Position numbers and translations under genes: made by a program. Below the pieces are notes generated by a model. That model saw only the letters and a program-made list of their open reading frames with translations, had not been told where the DNA came from and ran no database searches. Of a stretch of 30,328 bases of DNA, positions 1 through 8,066 are shown one piece after another; the first letter of the stretch is position 1; each line of letters begins with the position of its first letter. Source of the DNA: VBAS01 sp044867875 (GTDB lineage Bacteria; Bacteroidota; Bacteroidia; Chitinophagales; Chitinophagaceae). The DNA is taken from positions 1 through 30,328 of the forward strand of contig JBIOVR010000551.1 of assembly GCA_044867875.1 (NCBI GenBank). Direction: 5' to 3'.

Positions 1-187
1 CTTTTTAATTTTAGAATGGCAATCTTATTTTCATACTGACCCGATGTTCAAGGATATTATAAAATATGATGGCGAATGGGTAAAAGATAGTTTTATCACT
101 CTTTCTGAAAAACCAGGAATTGGTGTGGAAATAAACGAAGAGGGAATGAAGAAATATGCAATACCAGGAATTCCCTTTTTTGAATAA
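1..187 (+). CDS. Enolase-superfamily (mandelate racemase/muconate lactonizing type) enzyme, C-terminal part
   Basis: This is the last 61 codons of a gene that begins before the window; the frame is open from base 2 and ends with TAA at 185-187. The peptide contains LEWQSYFHTDPMF, then a stretch reading ITLSEKPGIGVEINEEGMKKYA, and ends in PFFE. A conserved Leu-Glu-Trp followed by a 'KPG-GVE-NEE' tail is typical of the C-terminus of sugar-acid dehydratases and related members of the enolase superfamily. The catalytic barrel residues are outside the window, so the substrate cannot be told. It is followed 28 bp later by a Gfo/Idh/MocA oxidoreductase on the same strand, which fits a sugar or sugar-acid catabolic operon. 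Family assignment is fairly secure; the reaction is inferred. Confidence 0.7.
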   Translation, partial: FLILEWQSYFHTDPMFKDIIKYDGEWVKDSFITLSEKPGIGVEINEEGMKKYAIPGIPFFE

Positions 188-215
188 ACCTGATAATTAA
201 TAAATAAAAAACATT

Positions 216-1337
216 ATGAAATCACGTCGCAAATTTTTACAAAATATAACTGCTTCAGTTATTGCAATACCTTTTTTATCAAAAAATAAATATTTAGAAA
301 GTTCCAACAAAATAAAAGACAGATCATATGACGGACCTGTATTGCGAGTAGCTATCATGGGTCTTGGTAGCTATGGCACCCGTGTAGCGGATGCCATGAA
401 GGATTGCACAAAAGCAAAACTAGTTGGTGTAATAAGCGGAACACCTTCTAAAATAACAGCGTGGCAGTCTAAATATAATATCCCTGAAAAGAATTGCTAC
501 AACTATGAAAATTATGATAACATAAAAAATAACCCCGATATCGATGCAGTATATATTATTACACCAAATGCATTGCATAAGGATGCGGCCATAAGAGTGG
601 CCAAAGCTGGTAAGCATGTGATCTCTGAAAAACCAATGTCGATCAATGCCAAAGATGGTGAGCAGATGGTCGCCGCTTGTAAAAAAGCGAATGTAAAATT
701 AGTGGTGGGGTATCGCATGCACTTTGAACCAAAAACACTTGAGGTTATCCGCATGAGAAAAGACGGCGAGTTTGGAAAAGTTTTATTCTTCCAGGGATTA
801 TCCGGTTTTCGCATTGGCGATCCAACACAATGGCGATTAAAAAAAGAATTGGCAGGCGGAGGTGCTATGATGGACATTGGAATTTATTCCATCAATGGCG
901 CAAGGTATATGATAGGTGAAGAACCAATTTGGGTAACTGCGCAGGAAACAAAAACAGATAAAGAAAAATTTAAAGAAGGAGTTGATGAAACGATTCTATT
1001 TCAATTAGGTTTCCCCAGCGGAGCGGTAGCGTCCTGTTTATCAACTTATACTATGAATAACCTTGACAGCTTTTTCTTAAATGCTGAAAAGGGATTTGCA
1101 GAATTGAAACCCGCCACCGCTTATGGTCCTATAAAAGGAAGAACAAATAAAGGTGAGTTGGATCATCCGCATGTGACACATCAAACAGTGCAGATGGATA
1201 GAATGTCCGAAATTATTTTAGAAGGTATGCAACCGATTGTACCTGTAGATGGCGAAGAAGGGTTAAAAGATCTGAAGATCATTGATGCAATTTATGCGGC
1301 TATAAAAAGTGGCAAAAAAGTTAACTTGTCACTGTAA
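216..1337 (+). CDS. Gfo/Idh/MocA family oxidoreductase with Tat signal
   Basis: The protein has 373 residues and is predicted to be an NAD(P)-dependent sugar oxidoreductase of the glucose-fructose oxidoreductase type. The N-terminus SRRKFLQ (residues 3-9) followed by a hydrophobic stretch to about residue 21 is a twin-arginine export signal, so the folded enzyme probably acts in the periplasm. The Rossmann motif GLGSYG lies at about 49-54, the diagnostic EKP at 138-140, and a GGGAMMDIGIY block at about 214-224 supplies the conserved Asp and Tyr of the C-terminal domain. It lies 28 bp after the enolase-superfamily gene and 16 bp before an SGNH esterase, so the three are probably co-transcribed. 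The natural substrate is unknown. The family call is strong. Confidence 0.88.
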   Translation: MKSRRKFLQNITASVIAIPFLSKNKYLESSNKIKDRSYDGPVLRVAIMGLGSYGTRVADAMKDCTKAKLVGVISGTPSKITAWQSKYNIPEKNCYNYENYDNIKNNPDIDAVYIITPNALHKDAAIRVAKAGKHVISEKPMSINAKDGEQMVAACKKANVKLVVGYRMHFEPKTLEVIRMRKDGEFGKVLFFQGLSGFRIGDPTQWRLKKELAGGGAMMDIGIYSINGARYMIGEEPIWVTAQETKTDKEKFKEGVDETILFQLGFPSGAVASCLSTYTMNNLDSFFLNAEKGFAELKPATAYGPIKGRTNKGELDHPHVTHQTVQMDRMSEIILEGMQPIVPVDGEEGLKDLKIIDAIYAAIKSGKKVNLSL

Positions 1338-1353
1338 GATTAGAAATAATTAA

Positions 1354-2172
1354 ATGATACGCAGTCTTATTCTCCTGGCAATTATCTTTTTGGTTTCATC
1401 TAGCTATAAAATTGTAGCGGAAAGGAAAAGTTATTTCTCAAAACGAACTGAAGCAATGTCAAACAGCATAAACAAAGAAAATGTCTGGGTATTTATAATG
1501 GCAGGGCAATCTAATATGGCCGGTCGTGGCATTGTTGAACCGGAAGACACGGTGTCTGATAAAAGAATTCTATCAATTAATAAGGATGGACAGATCGTAA
1601 TCGCCAAAGAACCATTGCATTTTTATGAACCAGAAAGAACAGGTCTTGACTGTGGACTTTCTTTTGCAAAAACTGTTATCAAAAAAATTCCTGATTCCGT
1701 TTCCATATTAATGATTCCAACTGCTATTGGCGGCAGTTCGATAAAACAGTGGTTAGGTGATTCAGTTTTTCGGAATGTAAAATTGTTTTCAAATTTTTTG
1801 TCAAAAGTTGAGATCGCCAAACAAAATGGGATCATTAAAGGAATTCTCTGGCACCAGGGAGAAAGCGATGCCAATGAAAAAGATATTCCTCTCTATAAAC
1901 AAAGCCTTCATTTACTATTTTCAAAATTCAGATCGTCGGTTGGGAATAATGAATTACCTGTTTTGCTTGGAGAACTTGGTTCCTTTTCAGAAAACCCCGT
2001 AAACTTTAATTTGATAAACAAAGCGATACATGATTATGCTACTGAGGATAAAAACAGTCGTGTTATTTCAACAAAAGACTTAATAGACAAAGGCGATAAT
2101 TTGCATTTTAATTCAAAGGGACAAAGGACAATGGGGAAACGATTTGCGAATGCGTATTTAAACATGCATTGA
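1354..2172 (+). CDS. SGNH-hydrolase carbohydrate esterase (sialate O-acetylesterase-like)
   Basis: This is a 272-residue SGNH/GDSL hydrolase, predicted to remove acetyl groups from carbohydrates. A hydrophobic N-terminus (about residues 1-22) indicates export or a membrane anchor. The nucleophile block MAGQSNMAGRG lies at 49-59 with Ser53. The WHQGESDA block is at 166-173, and DNLHFNSKGQ near the C-terminus supplies the catalytic Asp248 and His251. GQSNM plus WHQGESD is characteristic of the acetylxylan esterase/sialate O-acetylesterase (DUF303-like) family. Plant-polysaccharide acetyl groups are a more likely target than sialic acid given the neighbouring sugar oxidoreductases and xylose isomerase, but this is inference from context. 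Confidence 0.82.
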   Translation: MIRSLILLAIIFLVSSSYKIVAERKSYFSKRTEAMSNSINKENVWVFIMAGQSNMAGRGIVEPEDTVSDKRILSINKDGQIVIAKEPLHFYEPERTGLDCGLSFAKTVIKKIPDSVSILMIPTAIGGSSIKQWLGDSVFRNVKLFSNFLSKVEIAKQNGIIKGILWHQGESDANEKDIPLYKQSLHLLFSKFRSSVGNNELPVLLGELGSFSENPVNFNLINKAIHDYATEDKNSRVISTKDLIDKGDNLHFNSKGQRTMGKRFANAYLNMH

Positions 2173-2212
2173 AAAGTTCTTGCCATTTTTAAACTTAATT
2201 AAATATCATTTT

Positions 2213-2803
2213 ATGAAAGCAGGAAAGAAAATATTGATTGTCACTGGTGATGCTGGTGAAAGTTTTGAAATTCTTTATGCATCTCACCGTTTAAGAGAGG
2301 AAGGTTATATCCCGGTAATAGCTGCACCAACCGTAAAAAGAATGAACCTGGTAATGCATGATTTCGAACCGGGATGGGATACTTATGTAGAAAGGATGGG
2401 TTACATCATTGAATCAGATATTTCATTTGACGAAGTGAATCCTGCTGAGTATATAGCTGTTTTAATGCCCGGAGGCAGGGCGCCAGAATATTTGCGCAAT
2501 GATGCAAGAGTAATTAAGATTGTAAACGAATTTTCAAAAAGTGATAAATATATTTTTGCCATTTGTCACGGCTCGCAAATTTTGGTGACTGCAGGTTTAG
2601 TGAACAATAAAAAGATAGCTTGCTACGAACATGTAAAATCTGAAGTGGAAGCATGTGGCGGCATATACATTACCCCGGATGAAGCAGTGAAAGATGGAAA
2701 AATTGTTACGGGAAAAACATGGCAGTCACATCCTGAATTTTATAAAATAGTTTTTAGTTGCCTTAAAGATTCGAAAGAACCAGTTTTAAATACTTCAATA
2801 TAA
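2213..2803 (+). CDS. DJ-1/PfpI family protein
   Basis: A 196-residue protein of the class I glutamine amidotransferase-like DJ-1/PfpI superfamily. The start is set at ATG 2213 because the in-frame upstream alternative is only a TTG at 2180, while KKILIVTGD after this ATG is the normal first beta strand. The conserved Glu16 is present in DAGESFE. Cys118 sits in the AICHGSQ nucleophile elbow, and LMPGGRAPEYLR precedes it. Members include proteases, glyoxalases/deglycases and chaperones, and the sequence does not separate these. It is the last gene of the plus-strand run and ends 9 bp before the stop of the convergent Gfo/Idh gene, leaving little room for a terminator. Confidence 0.82.
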   Translation: MKAGKKILIVTGDAGESFEILYASHRLREEGYIPVIAAPTVKRMNLVMHDFEPGWDTYVERMGYIIESDISFDEVNPAEYIAVLMPGGRAPEYLRNDARVIKIVNEFSKSDKYIFAICHGSQILVTAGLVNNKKIACYEHVKSEVEACGGIYITPDEAVKDGKIVTGKTWQSHPEFYKIVFSCLKDSKEPVLNTSI

Positions 2804-2812
2804 TAACTGTTA

Positions 2813-3796
2813 TCAATTTGCTTTATCCATCACATTCATAGTAACCAATGCTTCTTCAAGACTACACGGGTTAGTTCCTTCTCCCAGAAAAAACTTTACT
2901 ACATTATTTATATGTGGTTGTTGAATATTTACGGGGTACTCCAATTCGAATATTTCTGTGCCACCACTTGTCATCAATTCTATTGTACTCACACGAAAAA
3001 AACTAAATCGTATGTTTCCCTTATCTCCAATTATTTCACATAAATCACTCGCAGCCGTTTCTGCCACATTAAAATTCCATACGCCATCAAAGTAGATGTC
3101 ATTTGCAAATGCAATCTGCACCATTGTAAGGTCAGGTACATTGTATAGCTTTCCCTGGTTAGCAGCCTGCACATATGCTTGATGCGGCGTTCCAAATATC
3201 CAATACATAATATCCAACTGATGGGGAGATAAATCATGAAATAAACCTCCTCCTGAGATTTCCGGATCGATCCTCCAATTATCTTCTGTTTGAGTTATGA
3301 TCTTACTTACCGGCGGTTGCAATGTTCTCAACAAGATCAATTTCACTTTACCTAATGCGCCATCTTTCACTAAGTGTTTTATTTTATTAAACAACGCCAA
3401 TCCTCGCCTGTAATGCGCCACACTTACTTTACCATCATACTTCTTCTCCATTTCCATCATTCTTTGCAATGATGCGGAATTTACAGTAACTGGCTTCTCA
3501 ACGTAAACAGGCTTACCAGCTTTCAATGCCATCTCTAAATAAGATTCATGTGAAGATGGCGGTGTGGCAATATAGACTGCATTTATCTCATGATCATTTA
3601 TCAGTTCGTTGGCTTCACTATAATATTTGGGTACGCCATGTCGTTGTGCAAAATCCTTTGCTTTATCGAGGTTGCGGCGCATTACCGCAACTAATTTGGA
3701 ATTGGGAACTTTATTGAATGCAGGTCCACTTTTAACTTCGCATACATCACCACAACCGATGATGCCCCAATTAACTGTTCCGCTAATGTTCTTCAT
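2813..3796 (-). CDS. Gfo/Idh/MocA family oxidoreductase
   Basis: A 327-residue cytoplasmic dehydrogenase with no signal peptide. The N-terminal Rossmann fold starts WGIIGCGDVCE (residues 10-20). The family hallmark YVEKPVT has EKP at 100-102, and the C-terminal domain contains GGGLFHDLSPHQLDIMYWIFG, with the conserved His and Asp. It lies 14 bp downstream of xylA on the same strand, so the two are probably one transcript. It may oxidise a sugar or inositol-like compound that feeds xylose isomerase, but this is inference. It differs clearly from the Tat-exported relative at 216-1337, so the two are not recent duplicates. Confidence 0.87.
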   Translation of the reverse strand: MKNISGTVNWGIIGCGDVCEVKSGPAFNKVPNSKLVAVMRRNLDKAKDFAQRHGVPKYYSEANELINDHEINAVYIATPPSSHESYLEMALKAGKPVYVEKPVTVNSASLQRMMEMEKKYDGKVSVAHYRRGLALFNKIKHLVKDGALGKVKLILLRTLQPPVSKIITQTEDNWRIDPEISGGGLFHDLSPHQLDIMYWIFGTPHQAYVQAANQGKLYNVPDLTMVQIAFANDIYFDGVWNFNVAETAASDLCEIIGDKGNIRFSFFRVSTIELMTSGGTEIFELEYPVNIQQPHINNVVKFFLGEGTNPCSLEEALVTMNVMDKAN

Positions 3797-3810
3797 GAAG
3801 GTTTAAGAGC

Positions 3811-5139
3811 TTAAATATACCTGTTGATAATATTTTCCATGTATTCTTGTTTGCCACTCTTTGTTAATGGCTCGCCATTCGCAATCGCATAAGTTCGCAG
3901 ATCCTCCAGCGATAATTTTCCTTCTTCAAATTCTTTTCCTTGTGCCTTATCGAATGATGCATATCGGTTCTTCCTGGCTTTTTTATAGTCTGATCTGTTT
4001 AAAACATTATCTGCAATGATCAATGCTCTTGCAAATGTGTCCATGCCTCCTATATGTGCATGAAAAAGATCTTCTGGATCAGTTGAGTTTCTGCGGATCT
4101 TTGCATCGAAGTTTATACCACCGCCTCCAAAACCACCTGCTTCAAGAATCACGATCATCGCTTCGGCAAGTTCATTTATATTATTCGGAAACTGGTCAGT
4201 ATCCCATCCGTTTTGATAATCGCCACGGTTAGCGTCAATGCTACCTAATAACCCTGCATCTGCCGCCACTTGCAATTCATGAGTGAATGTATGTCCCGCC
4301 AGTGTCGCATGATTCACTTCAACATTTATTTTAAAATCATTTAAAAGATCATGCTGCCTTAAAAAGCCAATTACAGTTTCACAATCATAATCATATTGAT
4401 GCTTGCTGGGTTCACAAGGTTTCGGTTCAATAAAAAATGTCCCTTTGAATCCTTTGCCTCTCGCATATTCTTTTGCTTTATGAAGAAACATAGCAAAATG
4501 CTCTTTCTCTCTTTTCATATTAGTATTCAGCAAACTCATGTATCCTTCTCTTCCACCCCAGAATACATAATTCTCTCCACCCAATTTGATCGTAGCATCT
4601 AATGCAGCTTTCACCTGTGCCGCAGCATGCGCCAATACATGAAAATCAGGATTCGTTGCAGCGCCATTCATATATCTGCGATTGGAAAATAAATTTGCAG
4701 TACCCCATAACAGCTTTACTCCACTGGCTGTTTGTTTCTCGCTTAAATAATCAGTGATCGCATTTAATCGCTTGTCATTTTCTTTTACATCATTGGTATA
4801 ATCAATCACATCCAGGTCGTGAAAACAATAGTATGGCAGGCCAAGTTTTGTGATGAACTCAAAAGCGGCATCAGCCTTATCTTTTGCTCTTTCGACTGCA
4901 TCTGTTTTTTCATTCCAGGGAAATAAATGTGTAGGCTCCCCAAAAGGATCAGCACCGCTGCCGCAGAAGCTATGCCAGTATGCACATGCAAAGCGAAGAT
5001 GATCTTTCATTGATTTACCTGCTACCGTTTTATTTTCATCATACCAGCGATAAGCAAGAGGATTATCTGACTGTGGGCCTTCGTAATTTATTTTTCCAAC
5101 GCCGGGGAAAAATTCCTTTTTACCTGTAAGAATTTTCAT
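3811..5139 (-). CDS. xylA: Xylose isomerase
   Basis: Predicted to interconvert D-xylose and D-xylulose (often also D-glucose and D-fructose) with two divalent metal ions. The 442 residues match the longer, class II xylose isomerases. Visible signatures are WHSFCGSGADPFG (55-67), the catalytic YCFHDLD with His107 and Asp110, YVFWGGREGY, the metal-ligand Glu in FFIEPKP, NVEVNHATLAGHTFTHEL, and GSIDANRGD. ATG 5139 begins the usual N-terminus before FFPGVGKINYEG. No xylulokinase or transporter is visible, so the rest of xylose catabolism is elsewhere. A Gfo/Idh gene follows. The 131-bp divergent region upstream must hold its promoter. Confidence 0.96.
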   Translation of the reverse strand: MKILTGKKEFFPGVGKINYEGPQSDNPLAYRWYDENKTVAGKSMKDHLRFACAYWHSFCGSGADPFGEPTHLFPWNEKTDAVERAKDKADAAFEFITKLGLPYYCFHDLDVIDYTNDVKENDKRLNAITDYLSEKQTASGVKLLWGTANLFSNRRYMNGAATNPDFHVLAHAAAQVKAALDATIKLGGENYVFWGGREGYMSLLNTNMKREKEHFAMFLHKAKEYARGKGFKGTFFIEPKPCEPSKHQYDYDCETVIGFLRQHDLLNDFKINVEVNHATLAGHTFTHELQVAADAGLLGSIDANRGDYQNGWDTDQFPNNINELAEAMIVILEAGGFGGGGINFDAKIRRNSTDPEDLFHAHIGGMDTFARALIIADNVLNRSDYKKARKNRYASFDKAQGKEFEEGKLSLEDLRTYAIANGEPLTKSGKQEYMENIINRYI

Positions 5140-5270
5140 ATGTAAAAGTGAGTTTAAGAATTAGACATGAATTTACCTGTTTTAATAAATAACGGGTGTA
5201 AGTATGTGAAATAAAAGTAAGTATTAGTGGCTAAATAATTTTTATCTTTCTACCTCATAAAATTTTGATC

Positions 5271-5705
5271 ATGGCACCAAACTATAAAACATCTTCATTT
5301 TTAATATTCCCCTGGGGACTTTTATCGATCGTATTGGTCCTGGTACTTAACGTTTCATTGAATGATGCATGGTTCAATAAAAACTGGAGCTGGATCGCAT
5401 TGGTATTGATCATCCCCGCAGCTATTCTCGAAAATTTCAAAGTAGGTTATTCCACCATGCGGATCATGTTTTTAAAAGTTTTATTCTCGCTTCTCTCCTT
5501 TTTAGTCGCAGGCATGGCAATTGGTTCCGCTCTAACCGGCTATCACATTGAAAAATTCCAGGAGATCTCCGGGGTAAAAACAGTTAAACTGCCGTGGTAT
5601 GTAATTCTTGCATTAGCTATCTTATTATTAATACAAATTGTTCAATTATTCAGTATGCTGAAGGCAGTAAAGAGAGAGTTTATGCAATTGGATCCGGATC
5701 AATGA
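5271..5705 (+). CDS. Small four-helix membrane protein of unknown function
   Basis: A 144-residue protein I do not recognise. ATG 5271 is preferred to an upstream in-frame TTG at 5265. Four hydrophobic stretches are visible: FLIFPWGLLSIVLVLVL, WIALVLIIPAAIL, a long one around KVLFSLLSFLVAGMAIGSAL, and WYVILALAILLLIQIVQLF. The loops are short and charged, with a basic KAVKREF near the C-terminus. It is divergent from xylA and convergent with crtY, so it has its own transcript. Its TGA is directly abutted by the crtY TGA on the other strand: TGATCA at 5703-5708 serves as stop codon for both genes. Confidence 0.7.
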   Translation: MAPNYKTSSFLIFPWGLLSIVLVLVLNVSLNDAWFNKNWSWIALVLIIPAAILENFKVGYSTMRIMFLKVLFSLLSFLVAGMAIGSALTGYHIEKFQEISGVKTVKLPWYVILALAILLLIQIVQLFSMLKAVKREFMQLDPDQ

Positions 5706-6854
5706 TCAGATCTGTTTAAGAGCTGCTTTTAGGAAAGGAAAAGTTGGTAATGTTGAAATGATCTTTAATTCTTCTGTCAAAGTGCTTTCATTGTCAAGAA
5801 ACTTCAAGACTTGTATCGGATCTTTTTTTGCAAACATCCTGGTGAAAATATCTTTCCCCTGTAGCTTTCTGTGATATAGGATATACAAAAGAGTATTGTC
5901 GTAAAACCTGAATCGCTGTCGTGTTGATGCAATCTGCTTTAATGAGATTCCTTTTATAAGCGAGTCAATAATAATTTGTGATTGCTTTTGTATAAATTGA
6001 AAAGTATATCCGCTGGAAGCTTTTGTTTGTCCTCCTGCTGAACCAATATTATAAAGATCATTTTCATAAAATGGAAATTTCCTGTTGGTCATTGGTATTA
6101 CACCGAATTCTTTTTCTATTACCTGGTATTCTTTTAATTGAAGAATGTTTTCAATATAATTTTTTAGTTCGGTCTCGTAAACAACATCCTTTAATATTTC
6201 TTTTGAAAACAATGTGTATTCAACTAATGCTTTAGTTGTGGAAAGAGGGAGCAAATACGCAAATGTTGTATCATCTTTTTGGCCGACACGGAAATCCATG
6301 AAGATAGCTTTAGTAGGATCAAAAGCTGCTTGCGTTGTTTCAATTACCCAACCTTTGAAATGTTGTAATAAGTTAATAATGCCGGGAGCCATGGTTTCTT
6401 TTGGCAATATTGAATTAAAGATAGTAGGATTGTCCAGCTGAAGTATTTCCCCATTAATACGGATAGTGACCTTTTCTTTATGTATAAGTGCTTGCGTCAC
6501 CTCGCCATAAAAAGTATCAATGTTCTTTTGTTGTTCGATTTCACGGAAACAATGTTCGTAAAAATCAATGCCCCGGATCATCTTGTATTTGTAGGGTGCA
6601 ATGTGCATGTCCGAGGAAAAACTGTCACTTAAAAAAGAGATCGTATCCCATTTTTTATGAACGATTGCTTCAAAAAAACCATTTTGCTTTTCCCAGAAAC
6701 ACCATGTCCGGTCATTTTTTGTTTTTTTTTCTTTATCGATCAGAAGTATCTTCTTATCCGAAAATTTTCCACTCTTGATCATGCGCATGACAATGCTTAA
6801 AGTTGCACATCCTGCTCCTAAAAAAATAAAATCATATTTGGAAGAAAGTGACAA
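5706..6854 (-). CDS. crtY: Lycopene beta-cyclase
   Basis: Predicted to cyclise both ends of lycopene to give beta-carotene. The 382 residues match bacterial CrtY-type flavoprotein cyclases. The dinucleotide-binding site GAGCATLS is at 13-20, the family motif DRTWCFW at 48-54, and the conserved C-terminal GGQTKASSGYTF block follows. The start is TTG 6854: the upstream frame hits a stop within five codons with no ATG, and the next internal Met lies beyond the nucleotide-binding loop. It is last in the crt run but separated from crtZ by 151 bp, by far the largest gap there, so it may have its own promoter. Confidence 0.9.
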   Translation of the reverse strand: MSLSSKYDFIFLGAGCATLSIVMRMIKSGKFSDKKILLIDKEKKTKNDRTWCFWEKQNGFFEAIVHKKWDTISFLSDSFSSDMHIAPYKYKMIRGIDFYEHCFREIEQQKNIDTFYGEVTQALIHKEKVTIRINGEILQLDNPTIFNSILPKETMAPGIINLLQHFKGWVIETTQAAFDPTKAIFMDFRVGQKDDTTFAYLLPLSTTKALVEYTLFSKEILKDVVYETELKNYIENILQLKEYQVIEKEFGVIPMTNRKFPFYENDLYNIGSAGGQTKASSGYTFQFIQKQSQIIIDSLIKGISLKQIASTRQRFRFYDNTLLYILYHRKLQGKDIFTRMFAKKDPIQVLKFLDNESTLTEELKIISTLPTFPFLKAALKQI

Positions 6855-6968
6855 ATTAATTGATGATTAAAAATAGGAACGATGAAAAAATTACGATACC
6901 TCGCTTTGGATAAACTACGGTCGTTTTTGCTGACTAGCGAACAGGAATAAGAACGGAGCGTCGCAACA

Positions 6969-6978
6969 AAAGTTAAAT
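6969..6978. promoter_or_regulatory. Candidate regulatory half-site upstream of crtY
   Basis: AAAGTTAAAT on the plus strand (ATTTAACTTT on the transcribed strand) matches nine of ten bases of one arm of the inverted repeat upstream of the sigma gene (10948-10976). It lies in the 151-bp crtZ-crtY gap, about 115 bp upstream of the crtY start. No second arm was found nearby. In AT-rich DNA the match could be chance, or it could be a shared promoter element, since TAACTTT resembles the Bacteroidota -7 consensus TAnnTTTG. Confidence 0.2.
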
Positions 6979-7005
6979 CAAGGCACAAATGCTGGTATCA
7001 ATATA

Positions 7006-7515
7006 TCAATTACTTGTAGGCGCATACTCCACTTTTTTATTTCCTGCCATTAACTTTTTGTCTCGTCTTATTTTTTCCCAATATTTTTTGTGAACGAGTA
7101 ACATACCAAAGCTTTCGCCTTCATGACGATCAAGATGTTTGTGATGCATTTTATGTGCCCAACGTATAGCACGAACATAGGAATTATTACTTCGTGTAAA
7201 CCATTTGAACCGTTGGTGAATGATGACATCATGCACCAAAAAATATCCGGCACCATAAGCCATGATGCCAAAACCGATCGCCTGCATCCACCATCCATTA
7301 TTAAATGTGCCGAAATAGATCAACAATACACTTGGTACTGCGAAAATGACAAAGAATGCATCATTCTTTTCAAAAAAACCGGGCTCTACCTGGTGATGAT
7401 CTTTATGCAGGTACCAGAGAAATCCATGCATGACATAACGATGAGTGAGCCATGTAATACCTTCCATACTAATGAATGTTGCAATTAAAACAAGTATATA
7501 GTAAAGCCAGGTCAT
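7006..7515 (-). CDS. crtZ: Beta-carotene 3-hydroxylase
   Basis: Predicted membrane di-iron hydroxylase that adds 3-hydroxyl groups to beta-carotene, giving beta-cryptoxanthin and zeaxanthin. The 169 residues fit CrtZ. The histidine boxes are clear: H25-x4-H30, H37-x2-HH (40-41), His95 and His100 in HDVIIH, and H121-x2-HH (124-125) in WAHKMHHKHLDRHEGESFG. Hydrophobic segments lie at about 3-20, 54-70 and 77-94. It starts 2 bp after the idi stop, so it is translationally close-coupled. With crtY it sets the end product at zeaxanthin or a further-modified form; no ketolase is visible here. Confidence 0.95.
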   Translation of the reverse strand: MTWLYYILVLIATFISMEGITWLTHRYVMHGFLWYLHKDHHQVEPGFFEKNDAFFVIFAVPSVLLIYFGTFNNGWWMQAIGFGIMAYGAGYFLVHDVIIHQRFKWFTRSNNSYVRAIRWAHKMHHKHLDRHEGESFGMLLVHKKYWEKIRRDKKLMAGNKKVEYAPTSN

Positions 7516-7517
7516 AA

Positions 7518-8066
7518 CTATTTCACTTCAATAGTTGAATCTGCATATCGATTTTTCCACCATTCTTCAATCTTTGGAAAGGCAAGATGAAACCATGCTG
7601 TATACTTCTGCGGATGAGTTTGCAATGTCTCCTTTATCTCTGAAATTTCTTTATAACAAACATCATTCACCTCGTCAGTGTTAATTTTTAATTTACCTTC
7701 ATACTCACCGGCGAAAACATGATCGAATTCGTGTTCGGTCAAGCCATTTTCAAATGCAGCCTTGTAAACAAAATCAAATATTTTTTCAACAGGTGTTTCA
7801 AAACCGAGTTCTTCCATCAACCTTCGTTGTGCTGCATCTTTTGTTTTTTCTCCGGGCTTGGGGTGGCTACAACATGCATTTGTCCATAAACCTCCGCTAT
7901 GATACTTACTAATTGCTCTTTGTTGTAACAACATTTCGCCTTTTGTATTAAAAATAAAAACACTAAATGCCCTATGCAATAAGCCTTGCTTATGTGCTTC
8001 CATTTTATCCATGATGCCAACCATGTCATCATGTTCGCTTACTAATATTACTTTATCATTTTCCAT
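7518..8066 (-). CDS. idi: Isopentenyl-diphosphate delta-isomerase, type I (Nudix)
   Basis: Predicted to interconvert isopentenyl and dimethylallyl diphosphate in the cytoplasm, balancing precursors for carotenoid synthesis. The 182 residues match type I Idi. The catalytic Cys is in TNACCSHP (Cys66 by alignment with the usual TNxxCxHP), His31 is in LLHRAFS, and the Nudix-like RRLMEELGFE lies at 81-90. Its ATG overlaps the crtB stop by one base (TAATG on the minus strand), a sign of translational coupling. It sits between crtB and crtZ, which ties it to carotenoid synthesis rather than general isoprenoid supply. Confidence 0.95.
   Translation of the reverse strand: MENDKVILVSEHDDMVGIMDKMEAHKQGLLHRAFSVFIFNTKGEMLLQQRAISKYHSGGLWTNACCSHPKPGEKTKDAAQRRLMEELGFETPVEKIFDFVYKAAFENGLTEHEFDHVFAGEYEGKLKINTDEVNDVCYKEISEIKETLQTHPQKYTAWFHLAFPKIEEWWKNRYADSTIEVK

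Noticed and set aside
512..877. A 121-codon minus-strand frame opposite the Tat Gfo/Idh gene
   Set aside because: The plus-strand gene shows clear Rossmann and EKP motifs over the same DNA. The minus-strand peptide resembles nothing known.
7123..7488. A 121-codon plus-strand frame opposite crtZ
   Set aside because: It lies wholly within crtZ, whose histidine boxes prove the minus strand is coding. The plus-strand peptide has no recognisable features.
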